8,544 nucleotides of DNA. It comes from Chloroflexota bacterium. GTDB lineage: Bacteria > Chloroflexota > UBA6077 > JACCZL01. Positions within the stretch are counted from its first letter, which is position 1. Each line of letters begins with the position of its first letter. The notes beneath the pieces were generated by a model that saw only the letters and a program-made list of their open reading frames with translations, was not told where the DNA came from and did no database searches. Of the stretch, positions 5,963 through 8,544 are shown piece after piece. The position numbers and the translations under genes were made by a program. The stretch spans positions 1 through 8,544 of the forward strand of contig JACCZL010000725.1 in NCBI GenBank assembly GCA_013695975.1, given 5' to 3'.

Positions 5963-7330
5963 GTGTCTGCGAGCAAGCGCTTTAGCCTGGTGTCGCTCGG
6001 GTGCTCGAAGAACCAGGTCGACTCGGAGGCGATCCAGCAGCTCCTGGTCGGTCAGGGCTTCGAGAACGTTGCCGCGACCGACGATGCGGATCTGATCGTC
6101 GTCAACACCTGTGGCTTCATCGACGCCGCTAAACAAGAGTCGATCGATACCCTGCTCGAACTGGGGCAGCGCAAGCGGCCCGGGCAGCGATTACTGGCGA
6201 CCGGGTGCCTGACCGAACGCTACGGCGGGGAGCTGGCCGCCGAGATCGGCGAGATCGACGCGGTGGTCGGGGCGCGTAACTGGACGACGGTGCCACGCTT
6301 CGCGGAGGAGCTGACCGTGCTCCCGGCGGAGCAGGTTCGCCAGCCGGGCTCGTCGCTCGATCTTATCGAGATCGCGCCGGCCGGGGCGCTCGACCTCGAG
6401 ATGCCGCGGCGCGCGGCGACCGGCCCGAGCGCCTACGTGAAGATCTCTGACGGCTGCAACCAGAAGTGCGCCTTTTGCGCGATCCCCAACATGAAGGGAC
6501 TGCTGCGCAGCAAGTCGCCTGAGCTGATCCTGCGCGAGGTGGGGGAGCTGCTGGAGCAGGACGTCCGCGAGGTCGTCCTGGTTGCCCAGGACAGTACGAA
6601 CTACGGCCGCGACTGGGGCGCGCGCGAGGGGCTGGCCGAGCTGCTCGAGCGGATTTGCGACACCTACCCTGGCCTGCCCTGGTTGCGAGTCATGTACGCG
6701 TACCCGAGCCACGTCAGCGAGCGTTTCCTACGGGTGATGGAAGAGCGTCCGCAGCTTTGCCGGTACCTGGACCTGCCGCTGCAGCACACCCATCCAGCGA
6801 CCCTGAAGCGGATGCGGCGGCCGCATCGTCCGGTCGAGGAGCTGATGGCATGGATCCGCGCGATCGTGCCGGACATCACGATCCGCACGACCTTCATCGT
6901 CGGCTTCCCGGGCGAAACTGAGGAGGAGCACCGACACGTGCAGCGCTCAATCGAGACGCTCGGGTTCGGTCGCGTCGGCGTCTTCACCTATTCGGACGAG
7001 GAGGGGACGGCGGCCTTCGACCACGAGGACCGTGTCGCGCGGGGCGTCAAGCAGCGCCGCCGACACGAGCTGATGGTGGCGGCTCGCGCCGCCTCGCTGG
7101 AGGCTCATCGTGCCCTGGTCGGGCGACAGATCGAGGTTCTGGTCGAAGGCGAAGGCGAGCTCGGGGAGCGAACGATGCGGATCGGCCGAAGCCGCCGCGA
7201 CGCCCCCGAAGTCGACGGGCTCGTCTTCGTCGATGGAGTGGCGCAAACGGGCGAGATCGTGGCCGTTGAAGTCACGCAGGCGCTGGAGTACGATCTGGTC
7301 GGGAGGCTGGTGGAGTCCAGCGGGAATTAG
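5963..7330 (+). CDS. rimO: Ribosomal protein S12 methylthiotransferase (radical SAM)
   Basis: RimO adds a methylthio group to the beta-carbon of a conserved aspartate of ribosomal protein uS12, using two 4Fe-4S clusters and SAM. The 455-residue length is normal. The N-terminal MTTase domain supplies three cluster cysteines: Cys14 (GCSKNQVDSE), Cys50 (NTCGFIDAAKQESID) and Cys82 (TGCLTERYGGE). The radical SAM cluster motif CNQKCAFC gives Cys165, Cys169 and Cys172. Further blocks are YAYPSHV, LDLPLQHTHPATLKRMRRPH and TTFIVGFPGETEEEH; a C-terminal TRAM domain begins near ~385. The GFI-AK-ESID and KISDGC-IPNMKG forms favour RimO over the tRNA enzyme MiaB. Translation starts at GTG 5963-5965, 1 bp after the rodZ-like stop, with GGGAG at 5954-5958. 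The stop TAG at 7328-7330 touches the LexA-type box of recA. Confidence 0.95.
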   Translation: MSASKRFSLVSLGCSKNQVDSEAIQQLLVGQGFENVAATDDADLIVVNTCGFIDAAKQESIDTLLELGQRKRPGQRLLATGCLTERYGGELAAEIGEIDAVVGARNWTTVPRFAEELTVLPAEQVRQPGSSLDLIEIAPAGALDLEMPRRAATGPSAYVKISDGCNQKCAFCAIPNMKGLLRSKSPELILREVGELLEQDVREVVLVAQDSTNYGRDWGAREGLAELLERICDTYPGLPWLRVMYAYPSHVSERFLRVMEERPQLCRYLDLPLQHTHPATLKRMRRPHRPVEELMAWIRAIVPDITIRTTFIVGFPGETEEEHRHVQRSIETLGFGRVGVFTYSDEEGTAAFDHEDRVARGVKQRRRHELMVAARAASLEAHRALVGRQIEVLVEGEGELGERTMRIGRSRRDAPEVDGLVFVDGVAQTGEIVAVEVTQALEYDLVGRLVESSGN

Positions 7331-7347
7331 AACGTTTGTACTATAAT
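7330..7347 (+). promoter_or_regulatory. recA promoter -10 with LexA (SOS) box
   Basis: GAACGTTTGTAC (7330-7341) matches the Gram-positive LexA/DinR operator GAAC-N4-GTTC at 7 of 8 defined positions (GTAC instead of GTTC). It is directly followed by a perfect -10 TATAAT (7342-7347). No good -35 is present at 17 bp (AGCGGG), so the operator occupies the spacer and a bound repressor would block RNA polymerase. The predicted start is near 7354, about 43 nt before the recA ATG. It fits damage-inducible recA control by LexA; lexA itself is not in the window. Box and -10 are seen, regulation is inferred. Confidence 0.72.
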
Positions 7348-7383
7348 AAGGTGTGCGATCCATAGTCGTGGCGCCCTTGGCGC

Positions 7384-7396
7384 GGAGGAGGAGAGG
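7384..7396 (+). promoter_or_regulatory. recA ribosome binding site
   Basis: GGAGGAGGAGAGG immediately precedes the ATG at 7397, with overlapping GGAGG/AGGAG cores at workable spacing. It fixes the recA start and suggests strong translation. Confidence 0.75.
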
Positions 7397-8458
7397 ATGG
7401 CGGACTCGGACAAGGCCAAGGCGATCGAGCTCGCGGTGGCCCAGATCGAGCGGCAGTTTGGCAAGGGCTCGATTATGAAGCTTGGCGAAGCGCATTCGCG
7501 GATGGTGGTCGAAGTGATCCCCACCGGGTCGATCGCGCTCGACATCGCGCTCGGCGTGGGCGGCATTCCGCGCGGTCGGGTGACCGAGATTTACGGTCCC
7601 GAGGCGTCCGGCAAGACGACCATCGTCCAGCACATCATCGCCGAGGCGCAGCGGACCGGTGGGGTGGCGGCCTTGATCGACGCCGAGCATGCGCTCGATC
7701 CGACCTACGCTGGCCATTGCGGCGTCCAGATCGACGACCTGTTCATCTCGCAGCCCGACACCGGCGAGCAGGCACTCGAGATCGCCGAGGCGTTGGTCCG
7801 CAGCGGGGCGCTCGACCTCGTGGCGGTCGACTCGGTGGCTGCGCTGGTGCCACGGGCAGAGCTCGAGGGCGACATGGGCGACACTCACGTCGGGCTTCAG
7901 GCGCGCTTGATGTCGCAGGCGCTGCGCAAGCTGACCGGCGCGATCAGCCGTTCGAAGACGGCGGTTGTCTTCACCAACCAGCTCCGCGAGAAGGTCGGGG
8001 TGATGTTTGGCAGCCCCGAGGTCACACCGGGCGGTCGGGCGCTGAAGTTCTACTCGTCGGTGCGACTGGACGTGCGGCGGATCGAGTCGATCAAGCAGGG
8101 CACCGAGGTGGTCGGCAGCCGGGCGCGGGTGCGGGTGGTCAAGAATAAGGTCGCGGCGCCGTTCCGGACGGCCGAGTTCGACATCATGTACAACGAGGGC
8201 ATCTCCAAGGAGGGTGGTCTGCTCGACCTCGGGGTCGAGCTGGCGATCGTCCGCAAGGCGGGGGCCTTCTTCACCTTCGGCGAGACCCGGCTCGGCCAGG
8301 GCCGCGAGAATGCCAAGGAGTTCCTGCGCCGCAACCCCGAGATCCGCGACGAGATCGAGCGCCAGATCCGGGGCCAGACGCTCGCTGCGCGGGCGCCGGT
8401 CCTGGTCGTCGCCGAGAACGGCCAGAGCGCCGACGAGGAGCTCGCAGACGCATTTTAG
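7397..8458 (+). CDS. recA: Recombinase RecA
   Basis: RecA forms ATP-dependent filaments on single-stranded DNA, drives strand exchange and acts as co-protease for LexA cleavage. The 353-residue length is typical. Landmarks are the N-terminal helix with FGKGSIMKLG (21-30), Walker A GPEASGKTT (67-75), the catalytic Glu97 in DAEHALDP, Walker B LVAVDSVAAL (141-150), loop L1 EGDMGDTHVGLQARLMSQAL (157-176), FTNQLREKVGVMFGSPE (192-208) with Gln195 at the ATP-sensing position, and loop L2 leading into TPGGRALKFYSSVRLDVRR (210-228). The C-terminal domain follows, with a short acidic tail (DEELADAF). No intein or frameshift is seen. It has its own SOS-type promoter and a strong ribosome binding site, separated from rimO by 66 bp. 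pgsA and cinA, often found near recA in Gram-positive bacteria, are absent between rodZ and recA here. Confidence 0.99.
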   Translation: MADSDKAKAIELAVAQIERQFGKGSIMKLGEAHSRMVVEVIPTGSIALDIALGVGGIPRGRVTEIYGPEASGKTTIVQHIIAEAQRTGGVAALIDAEHALDPTYAGHCGVQIDDLFISQPDTGEQALEIAEALVRSGALDLVAVDSVAALVPRAELEGDMGDTHVGLQARLMSQALRKLTGAISRSKTAVVFTNQLREKVGVMFGSPEVTPGGRALKFYSSVRLDVRRIESIKQGTEVVGSRARVRVVKNKVAAPFRTAEFDIMYNEGISKEGGLLDLGVELAIVRKAGAFFTFGETRLGQGRENAKEFLRRNPEIRDEIERQIRGQTLAARAPVLVVAENGQSADEELADAF

Positions 8459-8510
8459 GCGAGCTATCGCTATGAGCTCTATGCCTCCTACGAATACTCG
8501 GCGCAGAGTC

Positions 8511-8544
8511 GCCCCCCCAGCCCCCCCCGAGCTCGGGGGGGCTG
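8511..8544 (+). terminator. G/C hairpin after recA, cut by window edge
   Basis: CAG-C-CCCCCCC (8518-8528), GAGCTC centre (8529-8534) and GGGGGGGCTG (8535-8544) form a stem of about 10 pairs with one bulged C. A further GCCCCCCC upstream (8511-8518) suggests that the stem continues beyond the window with more G. It starts about 55 bp after the recA stop. This looks like an intrinsic terminator for recA, but a T-tract cannot be checked because the window ends. A homopolymer-linked assembly boundary is the alternative. Confidence 0.5.

Noticed and set aside
8461..8479. GAGCT...AGCTC inverted repeat after recA
   Set aside because: Only 5 bp with a 9-nt loop and no T-tract; weaker than the G/C hairpin that follows.

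Overview
The window is GC-rich bacterial chromosome with two divergent housekeeping gene clusters. Dense packing, a LexA-type box of the Gram-positive GAAC-N4-GTTC kind, a Thermotoga-like type I-beta DAHP synthase, a Bacillus-like EPSP synthase and a rodZ-rimO-recA order together suggest a GC-rich Gram-positive-like lineage. A member of the Chloroflexota (Thermomicrobia/Sphaerobacter-like) is my best guess, at moderate confidence and from protein character only. No mobile element, CRISPR array, tRNA or rRNA was seen.

Left part (1-5001, minus strand): an aromatic amino acid (shikimate pathway) operon read right to left: DAHP synthase, aroA, aroC, aroK, aroB. aroB runs off the left edge. Every junction overlaps (4, 10, 26 and 32 bp), so the five genes should be co-transcribed and translationally coupled. 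They cover step 1 (DAHP synthase), step 2 (aroB), step 5 (aroK), step 6 (aroA) and step 7 (aroC). Dehydroquinase and shikimate dehydrogenase are not in the window.

Centre (about 4758-5187): the divergent intergenic region. On the minus strand it holds a near-consensus sigma-A/70 promoter (TTGACA, 17 bp, TATACT). Next comes a 20-codon leader ORF encoding MFRSAYFYFRSGMTELLRQR, with four consecutive aromatic codons (Tyr-Phe-Tyr-Phe). After it come a composite hairpin overlapping the end of that ORF, and a perfect 11-bp hairpin followed by a U-rich stretch. All of this lies before the DAHP synthase start. It has the layout of a ribosome-mediated transcription attenuator sensing charged tRNA-Tyr/tRNA-Phe, and I consider it the most interesting thing here.

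Right part (5188-8544, plus strand): a RodZ-like membrane protein with an N-terminal helix-turn-helix, then rimO (ribosomal protein S12 methylthiotransferase) 1 bp later. recA follows with its own promoter: a TATAAT -10 directly abutted by a LexA-type box that touches the rimO stop codon. After recA a strong G/C hairpin begins at the window edge and is probably the recA terminator.
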